Below are positions 28,665-36,260 of a DNA stretch of 64,000 nucleotides, one piece after another. The notes below the pieces were generated by a model, which saw nothing but the letters and a program-made list of their open reading frames with translations, made no database searches and was not told the origin of the DNA. Position 1 is the stretch's first letter. The number at the start of each line of letters is the position of its first letter. The translations under genes and the position numbers were made by a program. The stretch spans positions 16,652 to 80,651 of the forward strand of contig CAZVJW010000012.1 of the NCBI GenBank assembly GCA_964627535.1, read 5' to 3'. The DNA is from UBA1447 sp964627535 (GTDB lineage Bacteria > Bacillota > Clostridia > Oscillospirales > Acutalibacteraceae).

Positions 28665-28679
28665 ATATTAGGCAAATTC

Positions 28680-28706
28680 GGGGCGGACGAAAGTCCGCTC
28701 CTTTTT
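28680..28706 (+). terminator. intrinsic terminator after lipase-like paralogue 2
   Basis: GGGGCGGAC / GTCCGCTCC with loop GAAA, followed by TTTTTAA. Confidence 0.85.
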
Positions 28707-29200
28707 AATGAAATAATGAAAAAGTGAAGCCGGCGCAAGCGCCTAATGAAGCCGCCCTGCGGGCTAAATTACGGGAAATGCTTCGCATTTTTTTGTATTT
28801 CATCGACCTCTCCGTCAGGCCAGCTAAAGCCGAGCTTTAGCTTATTCGCCTGCCACCTTTTTCTCCGAAAACAGGAACTCTTTCGTCGCTTCGCGACATT
28901 TCCTCTGACAGCGGAATAACCTTACCAAGGCGAGGCAAGACAATCCCTCCACCACCCTGGCTAAAGCCGAGCTTTATCCCTGACAAAAGCCGAGCTTTAG
29001 CCGATGCGGTCTCCCTACCTTTAACAAGGCAAACAGGGGTTCAATTCTTGGCTCGCCCGCCCCGCGTTTTTGTAGGGGTCGGTTTCCAAAACGACCCGAG
29101 GGCGGATCTTGAATCCGCTCCTACCCGAAAATCGGAACGATACAGGAGTCGTTCCGAACGCAATTGCAAATTTAATATAACCGCGTTAATGCCCTTGAAA
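28706..29200. repeat. repeat-rich non-coding region (array 2 and CTAAAGCCGAGCTTTAG palindromes)
   Basis: About 500 bases without a gene. 28706-28800 is a TGAAG-spaced microhairpin array (GGCGCAAGCGCC, GCCCTGCGGGC, AATGCTTCGCATT). Then the palindrome CTAAAGCCGAGCTTTAG appears three times in full or part (about 28829, 28962, 28985). Around 29070-29150 are GTAGGGG-type and GATTTTCGGGTAGG-like half-sites. The next feature is the tRNA promoter. Confidence 0.7.
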
Positions 29201-29247
29201 AAACAATGCTTATAGTATATAATTATTATGTAATCCTGCAAAACCTG

Positions 29248-29275
29248 TTGACAATTTTTCGCCGATGTGTATAAT
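29248..29275 (+). promoter_or_regulatory. promoter of tRNA-Gln
   Basis: TTGACA (29248-29253), 16 bases, TATAAT (29270-29275), 36 bases before the mature tRNA. Confidence 0.85.
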
Positions 29276-29311
29276 TATTATCTATCGGGCTTGTCGCCCA
29301 AAACCGAATAT

Positions 29312-29386
29312 TGCGGAATTGTGTAATTGGCAGCACGACAGACTCTGACTCTGTTTGTCTGGGTTCAAGTCCTAGTTCCGCAGCCA
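29312..29386 (+). tRNA. tRNA-Gln (anticodon CTG)
   Basis: A full cloverleaf can be drawn: acceptor TGCGGAA/TTCCGCA with discriminator G and encoded CCA (29384-29386), D arm GTG/CAC, anticodon stem ACAGA/TCTGT with loop CTCTGAC giving anticodon CTG (29345-29347), and T arm CTGGG/CCTAG with loop TTCAAGT. It reads CAG glutamine codons. It has its own strong promoter and is directly followed by a terminator. Its 3' part and terminator recur at 32091-32153. Confidence 0.95.
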
Positions 29387-29387
29387 G

Positions 29388-29422
29388 AAAAAACCGTTTG
29401 TGTATTACAAACGGTTTTTTCA
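29388..29422 (+). terminator. terminator of tRNA-Gln
   Basis: AAAAAACCGTTTGT / ACAAACGGTTTTTT with loop GTATT, beginning one base after the CCA end. Confidence 0.92.
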
Positions 29423-29597
29423 ATGAAGTATCCCGTTCGGGATGTGAAGCCGCTGCGCTTATGAAGTGTCCTGCGGACATGAAGCGTGCTTCGCACATTA
29501 GGAACGGGATACTTCGCTTCAAGTTGAGTGAAAGCGGAACACTTCATTTCGCCTTAGGCGATACTTCATTTGCGAAGCATTCTTCATTTTACTACTT
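29423..29597. repeat. TGAAG-spaced microhairpin array (array 3)
   Basis: A run of small palindromes, each 10-16 bases: TGTCCTGCGGACA, CGTGCTTCGCAC, then inverted-orientation units with CTTCATT spacers (TCGCCTTAGGCGA, TTGCGAA). Typical spacer ATGAAG becomes CTTCAT half way, so the array as a whole is roughly symmetrical. Non-coding. Confidence 0.8.
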
Positions 29598-29797
29598 GGG
29601 GTGACGGAGCCAATAGTATGTGCAAAGCACAAATAGGCAGCCCTAATCCTGGACCTGGCGTGACTTGAACAGCACGGCGGCTCGCAAGCCGCAAAAACTG
29701 CCGGGGTCGGTTTTTAGCGTGCGGGTAAAGTCCTTGGACGCTGCAATGATCTAGAACAATTAAACAATTTTTATTTTTTCTATTAAGCAGATTCAGC

Positions 29798-29826
29798 TTG
29801 ACATTATTGTAGCAGTGAAATATTAT
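29798..29826 (+). promoter_or_regulatory. promoter of the small membrane protein gene
   Basis: TTGACA (29798-29803), 17 bases, TATTAT (29821-29826). The ATG at 29863 follows TGGAGGT. Confidence 0.75.
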
Positions 29827-29862
29827 TATACAAAACAATTATATTTTTGGAGGTATATCTTT

Positions 29863-30135
29863 ATGAAAAGTTTTATTTTAGGCGTTGTAATGTTATTCTG
29901 TGGCATAATGGGTTGCGTTGGTATGTTTATAACCGAAGCGATTAATCATGCAGGCCATGGCGGCAACTTATGGGACGTGTTTTGGCAAGATGGAATCGTT
30001 ATACCTTTAATTATTTTCGCATTGTTAACTGTTATCGGTTTGATAAAAGCTTTCATTGGTTCAAATGATAAAAACGAGACAATTACAGGATCTATCAAAA
30101 GGCTGATAGATGAACCTTACCCTAATGACAAATAG
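29863..30135 (+). CDS. small two-helix membrane protein, unknown
   Basis: 90 aa with two hydrophobic helices (about 3-24 and 45-64) separated by a polar His/Gly-rich loop (NHAGHGGNLWD), and a short charged C-terminal tail ending EPYPNDK. I do not recognise the family. The ATG at 29863 is chosen over upstream alternatives because of the TGGAGGT ribosome-binding site. It has its own promoter and terminator and lies inside the 2.7-kb segment bounded by tRNA-Gln 3'-end repeats. Confidence 0.75.
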   Translation: MKSFILGVVMLFCGIMGCVGMFITEAINHAGHGGNLWDVFWQDGIVIPLIIFALLTVIGLIKAFIGSNDKNETITGSIKRLIDEPYPNDK

Positions 30136-30162
30136 TAAAAGAAATTGTTAAAGCGTCTCCCC

Positions 30163-30190
30163 CGCCGTGCATTTGACACGGCGTTTTTTG
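30163..30190 (+). terminator. terminator of the small membrane protein gene
   Basis: CGCCGTG / CACGGCG with loop CATTTGA, then TTTTTTG. A near copy with the same loop follows the kinase gene at 35817-35846. Confidence 0.88.
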
Positions 30191-30204
30191 TATATCCTAT
30201 TTAA

Positions 30205-30335
30205 GATGTTAAGCGTGCTTCGCACCTTTGGTACGGGATACTTCGCTTCATTTTGAGCGTTAACGGAACACTTCATTTCGCCTTGGGCGATACTTCATTT
30301 GCGAAGCATACTTCATTTATATTACTTGGGGTGAC
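30205..30335. repeat. TGAAG-spaced microhairpin array (array 4)
   Basis: CGTGCTTCGCACC, TCGCCTTGGGCGA and TTTGCGAAGC units with CTTCATT spacers, ending in ACTTGGGGTGACGGAG. Array 3 ends in the same ACTTGGGGTGACGGAG string (about 29593-29609), so the two arrays are related over about 100 bases. Confidence 0.75.
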
Positions 30336-30391
30336 GGAGTCACTTTGTAAAAGTCTGCCGGCCCCTGTGTTTCCCCTTTGAAATTTTACAG

Positions 30392-30420
30392 TTGAATTTT
30401 CAATTATTCTATGATAAAAT
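30392..30420 (+). promoter_or_regulatory. promoter of the zinc-ribbon/SH3 gene
   Basis: TTGAAT (30392-30397), 17 bases, TAAAAT (30415-30420); AAAAGGAGG precedes the ATG at 30462. Confidence 0.6.
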
Positions 30421-30461
30421 ATTTTTGTTAACCGAATAATCATAAAAAGGAGGCCCCGCCA

Positions 30462-31980
30462 ATGTATTGTAAAAAATGCGGCCATCCAATTGAGGAAAAC
30501 TCAATGTTCTGCAACGTATGCGGCGCACAATTGAAACCTGAAAACATCACAACACCGATTGAGGAACAATCTAACAACGCGGAAGGTCAAACGGAACCTT
30601 TGTTCGGAGCTTCCGACCCCGGCAATGCAGGGCAGGGTGCGCCGTCCCGAACCTTTAAGCAGCCTGCATTTATAAACAACGCGCCGGAGCTGAAACTGAA
30701 GTATGAAAAGAAGAAGTCTAAGCTCCCTTTCATTATTACAATCGCACTTGTTCTTGTTATAGGCGCCGTGGCGGCTACCTTATTCGGCGTGAGTACGCTG
30801 AACACGAAAAAATACGATGAGCTCATCGACACCGGCAGCAAATACCTTGAAGAGATGAAATATGAGGAGGCCCGTCGAGAAATTCCTCGACGCGATTGAT
30901 GTTAAACCCAAGCGCGAGGATGCGTATGCCGGCGCGGCAAAGGGTTATATCGGCCTTGAAGAGCCGGAAAAAGCAACGGAAATCCTCGAAAAAGGGCTGG
31001 AAAATATGTTGGAACCCGGCGCAGAATACAAGGATCTGTGCGATGAACTCGGTGTCGCATACGAGGGGCAAAACACGGCGTCATCCGCGGCAGAAGAAAG
31101 CGTAACGGCACCGGAAACGGTGGCCGCGGAGTCTGCCACCAGTGCGCCTCAGTCGAACCCTGTTGACACAACAAAAGAGTCTACAACGAAAAAACAAACA
31201 ATGGTATTACCTGAACATACTGACAGTGATGAATATCACGCTATAGTTATTGCTCAGGGCGGATTGTCTCTAAGATACGGTCCCGGACAAAGCTATGACA
31301 GGATTCTTATCATTCCAAACGGTACGGCTGTCGTTGAAGCGGGATATAACGATGACCCCGGATGGATATATGTAAAATATAATAATCAATACGGATGGGT
31401 GAAGGCGGAGTATATTGCTTTTGAGGGAGGTATGGCTAAACCTGTAATCTACTTATATCCTCAAAGAGAAACAAAAGTAAGCGTGAATCTGAATATTATT
31501 AATGGTGCGCTGACCTGCTCATATCCCGGCTATAATCATGGTTGGGATGTTACCGCGTTTCCGGGCGGACGAATTATAAATAACGCTGACGGCAAGGAGT
31601 ACTCCTATTTGTATTGGGAGGCTATCTCAAATATCAAATATGATTTCAGCAAAGGTTTCGTTGTAAGGGGAAGTGACACGGTTTCATTCTTACAAAATAA
31701 ATTAGCCGAAATCGGTTTGACTCCAAAAGAATATAATGAATTCATCGTATATTGGCTACCTTTGATGCAGGACAATGAATATAATTTAATTTCCTTTCAG
31801 GATGCTGTTTATACCAATACAGCCCAATTAAAAATCACACCGCAGCCTGACAGCATCCTTCGAATCTTCATGGCTTATAAACCATTAAACGAGAAAATCG
31901 AAATTGAGGAGCAAACATTTACGCAATTTAACAGAACGGGATTTACCGTCGTTGAATGGGGAGGAACCGAGGTTCAATAA
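30462..31980 (+). pseudogene. zinc-ribbon/TM/SH3b surface protein, split by a +1 frameshift
   Basis: Two overlapping frames belong together. The first (30462-30899) has an N-terminal zinc ribbon (CKKC..CNVC), a linker, a membrane helix (about 86-108) and the start of a TPR-like helical hairpin. The second (30862-31980) continues that hairpin (EKFLDAIDVKPKREDAY), then a Ser/Thr/Glu-rich linker, an SH3b domain (LSLRYGPGQSYDRILIIPNG to YGWVKAEYI) and a C-terminal domain opening KPVIYLYP that recurs in uncharacterised clostridial surface proteins. Removing one C from the CCC run at 30871-30873 would join them as EEAVEKF. An ATG at 30862 could restart translation but has no good ribosome site. Either a true disruption, a programmed shift or a sequencing error. 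Confidence 0.85.
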
Positions 31981-32090
31981 GAAAAAAGCGAGCAATATCA
32001 ATTTTACGAACGCAAAATGTCATGTTGCGATGCAATATATCATTCGTTATTGGGGTGATAGAGCCATCAGTATGTGCGAAGAGCAGACGG

Positions 32091-32153
32091 TCAAGTCCTA
32101 TCTCCGCAGCCAGAAAAAACCGTTTGTTTATTGCAAACGGTTTTTTCGATGAA
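32091..32153 (+). repeat. duplicate of tRNA-Gln 3' end plus terminator
   Basis: 58 of 63 bases match 29365-29427: half of the T arm, the acceptor 3' strand with G-CCA, and the whole AAAAAACCGTTTGT hairpin terminator. The 5' half of the tRNA is absent, so it is not a functional tRNA. It is in the same orientation as the tRNA, as attL/attR copies would be. Confidence 0.85.
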
Positions 32154-32179
32154 ATGTGTAGTTTCATTTTTGTTCTAAC

Positions 32180-32485
32180 TTATTCATTATTTGCATTTTT
32201 ATCGTGTCTTTTTATGTAGTCTTGATGGCTAGAGAAAATAAGATCTCCATCCATATTGTATAATAAAGTATCTCCGCAAAAATTACACTCCATTTGTTCT
32301 TTTCCTATTGGAACAGAGCATGTTGGGCAAAAACTCCCCTCTGATTCATATTGGTTCACCGACGCAGTTGGCATATACTTTTCAACACTATGGAGTCTTC
32401 CCTTTTTATAAGTAAAAGTTGCCTTGCATTTAGTGCAATTCAGATTGGTATCTCCTATTTGTTCCCCACATATCGGACACTTCAA
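32180..32485 (-). CDS. double zinc-ribbon protein, unknown
   Basis: A 101-aa soluble protein with four CxxC knuckles: CPIC and CTKC in the N-terminal 20 residues, then CPTC and CNFC around residues 53-70, giving two treble-clef/zinc-ribbon units. No membrane helix. It lies 17 bases downstream of the zinc-ribbon membrane protein gene on the same strand and is probably co-transcribed. The sequence is clearly AT-richer than the flanking genes outside 32-36 kb. Function unknown; such ribbons bind nucleic acid or protein. Confidence 0.8.
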   Translation of the reverse strand: MKCPICGEQIGDTNLNCTKCKATFTYKKGRLHSVEKYMPTASVNQYESEGSFCPTCSVPIGKEQMECNFCGDTLLYNMDGDLIFSSHQDYIKRHDKNANNE

Positions 32486-32502
32486 AAAATCATCACCTTA
32501 TC

Positions 32503-33252
32503 TTAATCTGCAATAGTTTTATCAGGTATTTGAAGAGTAAGTTTTTCATACTGATCCATAAATGATGTTACTTTTGTTGTTTTCGAGCTACTATAAGCAG
32601 AATAATTACCCGCAGGATTACAAGCTAAATCAACAAGCCCTTGATAAGCAGTATATAATTCGGTTACCGTTTCATAACATTTTTCTAAGCCTTCTGGCGG
32701 GTTTTGCAGCTCTTTCATTTTTGTTTTAACGCTTTCCTTATTTGAGTTCATCGTTGAAACCTCAGACTTGATTGCAGAATCGTCAAATAAGTTTTTCAAA
32801 GCTACATTGAAATCGCTTGCCCAATAGCCACCTTTTCGCACATATTTATCTGTTTCAATATCAGATTCTTTATATATAGCGTTTTGCCATACCTTTAAAG
32901 TCAAATTGCACATTGTTTCTGCTTGACTACCACTAACAAGCATGGTTGTCTTAACCGAGGTCAAATTATCTATGTATGTATTATATGTTTGCTGGTAATT
33001 ATTTTTAGAGCTTACATTGTCAAAGATTTTTATTCCAACCGTTAAAATAATACCCAGAACAACAAAAATGAGTACAATCAATAAAATTGTTTTTGTTTTT
33101 TTGTTTTTAATCTTTACACCAGTTAGCTCAACTTTTTGAGATTCCTGCGGAACAATTTCTTCATTTTCTGATAAAGGAAAACCACAGTTTGGACATGCTT
33201 GAACTCTGTCACTTATCTCTTTATTACATTCCGGGCAATTTATCAATGCCAT
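32503..33252 (-). CDS. zinc-ribbon membrane protein, unknown extracellular domain
   Basis: 249 aa. An N-terminal zinc ribbon (CPEC at 6-9, CPNC near 20-23), a short acidic linker, one membrane helix (about 52-74, TILLIVLIFVVLGIILTVGI) and an extracytoplasmic helical domain of about 165 residues with no family I recognise. AAGGGG precedes the ATG. Co-directional with the small zinc-ribbon gene and divergent from the Ser/Thr kinase gene (248-base AT-rich gap). The architecture parallels the N termini of the C11 protease (22559-24841) and the SH3 protein (30462-31980). Confidence 0.8.
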   Translation of the reverse strand: MALINCPECNKEISDRVQACPNCGFPLSENEEIVPQESQKVELTGVKIKNKKTKTILLIVLIFVVLGIILTVGIKIFDNVSSKNNYQQTYNTYIDNLTSVKTTMLVSGSQAETMCNLTLKVWQNAIYKESDIETDKYVRKGGYWASDFNVALKNLFDDSAIKSEVSTMNSNKESVKTKMKELQNPPEGLEKCYETVTELYTAYQGLVDLACNPAGNYSAYSSSKTTKVTSFMDQYEKLTLQIPDKTIAD

Positions 33253-33499
33253 ATTTTCCCCTTCTTTCTTATTTTATAAATTAATTATACTAATATATTA
33301 TTGTTTCCGCAACATTTTTTTTACTTCTATAAAATGTTTTATGTACAGAAAGGCGAATTAATGTTATTTGAGCAAAGTGGTTCTGTTTATATATATTTAG
33401 AAAAGCTATTGCACTTTTCATTGTTTATATATAATATTATTTTTAATATTATAGGAAATTATTACATTTGTTAATCTTGGAAATAGGAAAGGACTGTAT

Positions 33500-35806
33500 A
33501 TGAAAATCAAAGAATTAAATCGGTTATTTATTAATAATTTTTCAGAGATAGAGCAGATTGGCAATGGTGGAAATGCTACAGTATACGCTGTTAAGCAAAT
33601 TGACGAAGACAAGATAATTGCATTAAAAGTATTAAATTCCATTTGTGAAAACTTTGAAGAAAAACGAGATAGATTTATCATTGAAAAGACAAAGGTTGTA
33701 GAAATACAAAACGATATCAAAGGAATAATACCAATAATTGATTCTCAATTGCCGGACTCCAGTAATGATTTATATTGGTATACAATGCCTATTGCTCAGC
33801 CAATCGATAAACATTTTGGTGAAAACAGAATAATATTGGACATTGTGAAATGCATTATTTCACTAGCAAGTACTTTATCAATTTTACACGATAAAGATAT
33901 CGTCCACCGAGATATAAAACCAGCAAATCTTTACTTCTATGGGGGTGATTTTTGTTTGTCTGATTTTGGTCTTGTTGACTATCCTGATAAAAAAGATATA
34001 ACTCGAACTGATGAACAGATTGGTGCAAAGGCTACCATTGCACCTGAAATGAAAAGAGATTCTAGGAATTCAGATGGTAAAAAAGCCGATGTATATTCAT
34101 TATCTAAAACATTGTGGATGCTATTAACTAAAAGCACCTTTGGGTTTGAAGGAATATATCATCCAGTTAGTAATGAGATGGGACTTGGAAATTTTTTTAG
34201 AAATGAGCATCTGGTCGAGTTAAACCAATTGTTAGTCGATTCAACACAAGATGAACCTTCCCTTAGACCCACGATGCTAGAATTTTTACAAAGACTTACG
34301 CAATTCACTGTGATTTACGAGGATTTTGAGAAGAGTAATTTAAGTGAGTGGAACTATGTAATGAACACTCTATTTAAAGAACCATCTCCAAACTCAGCAT
34401 TTTGGCAGAATATTAATAGCATTATGAGTGTGTTAAATACAATAAGCTATATGCCTAATATAAATCATTTATTTTTCCCTAATGGTGGCGGATTAGACTT
34501 GCACGATTCTACTTTATCAAAATATGAGAATTGTATTGAGTTGAACTGTTCAGGATTTATAAATATTGTTTCTCCGAACAGATTAATAGTTGAAAATATC
34601 GATGACGATCCTAGTTGGTCGTATTTTAGATTAGAACTTAATGAACTAGAGAAAAGTGGGGTGTTCGGTGATAGTTGTTATCCCGACTGTGAAGAAGAAC
34701 TCATAGAACTTAACAAAAACAATTTTATACATCCATCGTATTGGCCATATAGACATTATAATGAAATTCCATTTCCTGAAGGCACAAGAAAAGTCACTAG
34801 GATATTAAAAGGTGCATTAGTTATTTTTTGTAAATCATCAGTTTATAATCATATGGCGAGTACATATGATGGCAGACATAATATCATGGATTCAGGAGGA
34901 TTTAGAAAACATGTGGAAGAATTAAAAGTCAAAAACAAGTATAATTTAGAACATAAGGAGGAACTAGAAGAAGCTGAAAAAGCCAAAAAAATAGTTGAAG
35001 ATGAATATCGTAAGAAAAATAGAGAAATTGCAATTAAGCGAGAAAACGATCAAAAAGATTTATTTGATCTTTACTTTAAAAATTTTATTTTCGATTTAGG
35101 TGAGTATTCTATTCTCGATATTAATTCTACTGAGTCAACAAGAGTATATGGGATTGATATCAGAATAGAATCTTATACTTTTGACTTTTCTTCATACAGA
35201 TTGAAAAACGATTTCTATTTTAGATTAAATGTAGAAACAACAGGATATAGGAACTCACATATTGAAGTTAATTCAAAAGATGATGCAGTTTTTGAAACAA
35301 TTGAAGATGTTAAAAAAGCGATTTTTGTAATTCAGAAACAAATTGATGGTTGCCCAGAGCTTTCCAAAAAAATATTTATTTCAATTTTATGCCAACGAAT
35401 ATATGCTCCCAGGCATCTATTTAATAAAGACGATTTAAATAAATTATTATTATCTGGTGATGATAGTCACTGCAACATGCTTGTTGTAGATGAAGATGGA
35501 TATTTAAACTTAATCGACCCTTCAAAATACAATGATTACGAACTATTTTCATATCCAGTTCGTAATGAGACATATGGTGCTGGTAATAATTATGTTGGTA
35601 AATATGCACCACTAACGGATTTAGATGATATATATTTGTCTAACTTGAAATGGTGGTCATTGCATTTGGCTACAGGAGAAAGCGTGAATGTGGATTATTA
35701 TGATAGAGATAAAAGTGAAAAAGAGCTAATTAATGAAATCGATCAATTGTTAGCCTCGAAAATCGATGTTGGAGTATGGAAAAAACGATCAGATGACATC
35801 AGATAA
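33500..35806 (+). CDS. Ser/Thr protein kinase with large unrecognised C-terminal region
   Basis: 768 aa, cytosolic (no membrane helix). The kinase domain (about 14-280) is complete by motif: glycine loop GNGGNATV (21-28), Lys43 in ALKVL, catalytic HRDIKPAN with Asp138, DFG at 155-157 and an APE-like IAPEM. The remaining 480 residues have a helical Glu/Lys-rich stretch (about 470-520) and a C-terminal part with a possible second degenerate kinase-like fold (the string LVVDEDGYLNLIDPSKYND resembles the HRD-to-DFG neighbourhood of an inactive kinase). Typical Hanks kinases of Clostridia (PrkC) instead have a membrane helix and PASTA domains. The gene is AT-rich, suggesting transfer. No phosphatase gene is adjacent. 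Confidence 0.85.
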   Translation: MKIKELNRLFINNFSEIEQIGNGGNATVYAVKQIDEDKIIALKVLNSICENFEEKRDRFIIEKTKVVEIQNDIKGIIPIIDSQLPDSSNDLYWYTMPIAQPIDKHFGENRIILDIVKCIISLASTLSILHDKDIVHRDIKPANLYFYGGDFCLSDFGLVDYPDKKDITRTDEQIGAKATIAPEMKRDSRNSDGKKADVYSLSKTLWMLLTKSTFGFEGIYHPVSNEMGLGNFFRNEHLVELNQLLVDSTQDEPSLRPTMLEFLQRLTQFTVIYEDFEKSNLSEWNYVMNTLFKEPSPNSAFWQNINSIMSVLNTISYMPNINHLFFPNGGGLDLHDSTLSKYENCIELNCSGFINIVSPNRLIVENIDDDPSWSYFRLELNELEKSGVFGDSCYPDCEEELIELNKNNFIHPSYWPYRHYNEIPFPEGTRKVTRILKGALVIFCKSSVYNHMASTYDGRHNIMDSGGFRKHVEELKVKNKYNLEHKEELEEAEKAKKIVEDEYRKKNREIAIKRENDQKDLFDLYFKNFIFDLGEYSILDINSTESTRVYGIDIRIESYTFDFSSYRLKNDFYFRLNVETTGYRNSHIEVNSKDDAVFETIEDVKKAIFVIQKQIDGCPELSKKIFISILCQRIYAPRHLFNKDDLNKLLLSGDDSHCNMLVVDEDGYLNLIDPSKYNDYELFSYPVRNETYGAGNNYVGKYAPLTDLDDIYLSNLKWWSLHLATGESVNVDYYDRDKSEKELINEIDQLLASKIDVGVWKKRSDDIR

Positions 35807-35816
35807 CTCCCTCCCC

Positions 35817-35846
35817 CGCCGTGCATTTGACACGGTGGCTTTTTTT
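35817..35846 (+). terminator. terminator of the kinase gene
   Basis: CGCCGTG / CACGGTG with loop CATTTGA and TTTTTTT tail; the 40 bases around it nearly repeat those at 30155-30200. Confidence 0.88.
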
Positions 35847-35862
35847 GTATATCCTATAGAAG

Positions 35863-35940
35863 AAATGAAGTGTCCTTCGGACATGAAGACGCTGCGCTTA
35901 TGAAGTATTCTTCGGATATGAAGTGTACTGCGCACATTAA
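35863..35940. repeat. TGAAG-spaced microhairpin array (array 5)
   Basis: TGTCCTTCGGACA, CGCTGCGC, TATTCTTCGGATA and TGTACTGCGCACA units separated by TGAAG, preceding the small Cys-rich gene. Confidence 0.8.
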
Positions 35941-35962
35941 ATTGTGAAAAGAGGAAAACACT

Positions 35963-36142
35963 ATGTCCTGTGAAAGCGTCAATAAAACAACCTGCCCCTG
36001 CACGGCTTCCTGCTCAAACCACGGCAAATGTTGCGAATGTGTTGCCAACCATGCGCCTGACCAATTCCCGGCGTGTTTCTTTTCAACAGAAGGCGAGCGC
36101 CTTTATGACAGAAGTTTTGAGGCGTTAAAAAACGATAGATAA
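35963..36142 (+). CDS. DUF6485-like small cysteine-rich protein
   Basis: A 59-aa protein with nine cysteines in the pattern CPCTASC..HGKCCECV..H....FPACFF, which I recognise as the DUF6485 family of short Cys-rich proteins common in anaerobic Firmicutes. The cysteines and histidines suggest a bound metal (zinc or iron-sulfur), but no function is known. AGAGGA precedes the ATG. It is too short to stand out by length, yet the conserved Cys spacing supports a real gene. It sits between a microhairpin array and a REP/RAYT locus. Confidence 0.82.
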   Translation: MSCESVNKTTCPCTASCSNHGKCCECVANHAPDQFPACFFSTEGERLYDRSFEALKNDR

Positions 36143-36173
36143 TCACCCGTCGGACCACGGATGACCCGGGAAA

Positions 36174-36197
36174 CGGGACGGAAAACCCGTCCCCTAC
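36174..36197. repeat. REP palindrome upstream of the RAYT gene
   Basis: GGGACGGAAAACCCGTCCC-type imperfect palindrome followed by CCTAC. Degenerate half-sites flank it at 36146-36172 and 36224-36243. Confidence 0.85.
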
Positions 36198-36260
36198 ATT
36201 GCGAGAAACGAAAAATACAGACGATGGGACGGATGATTCTTCCCAACAAATAGGTGTTAT

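Noticed and set aside
28706..30335. Possible CRISPR array
   Set aside because: The repeated units are different small palindromes with five-base spacers, not identical 25-40 base repeats with unique spacers, and no cas gene is present.
32040..32114. Second functional tRNA-Gln
   Set aside because: Only the T-arm half and acceptor 3' strand match; the 5' acceptor strand and anticodon arm cannot be drawn.
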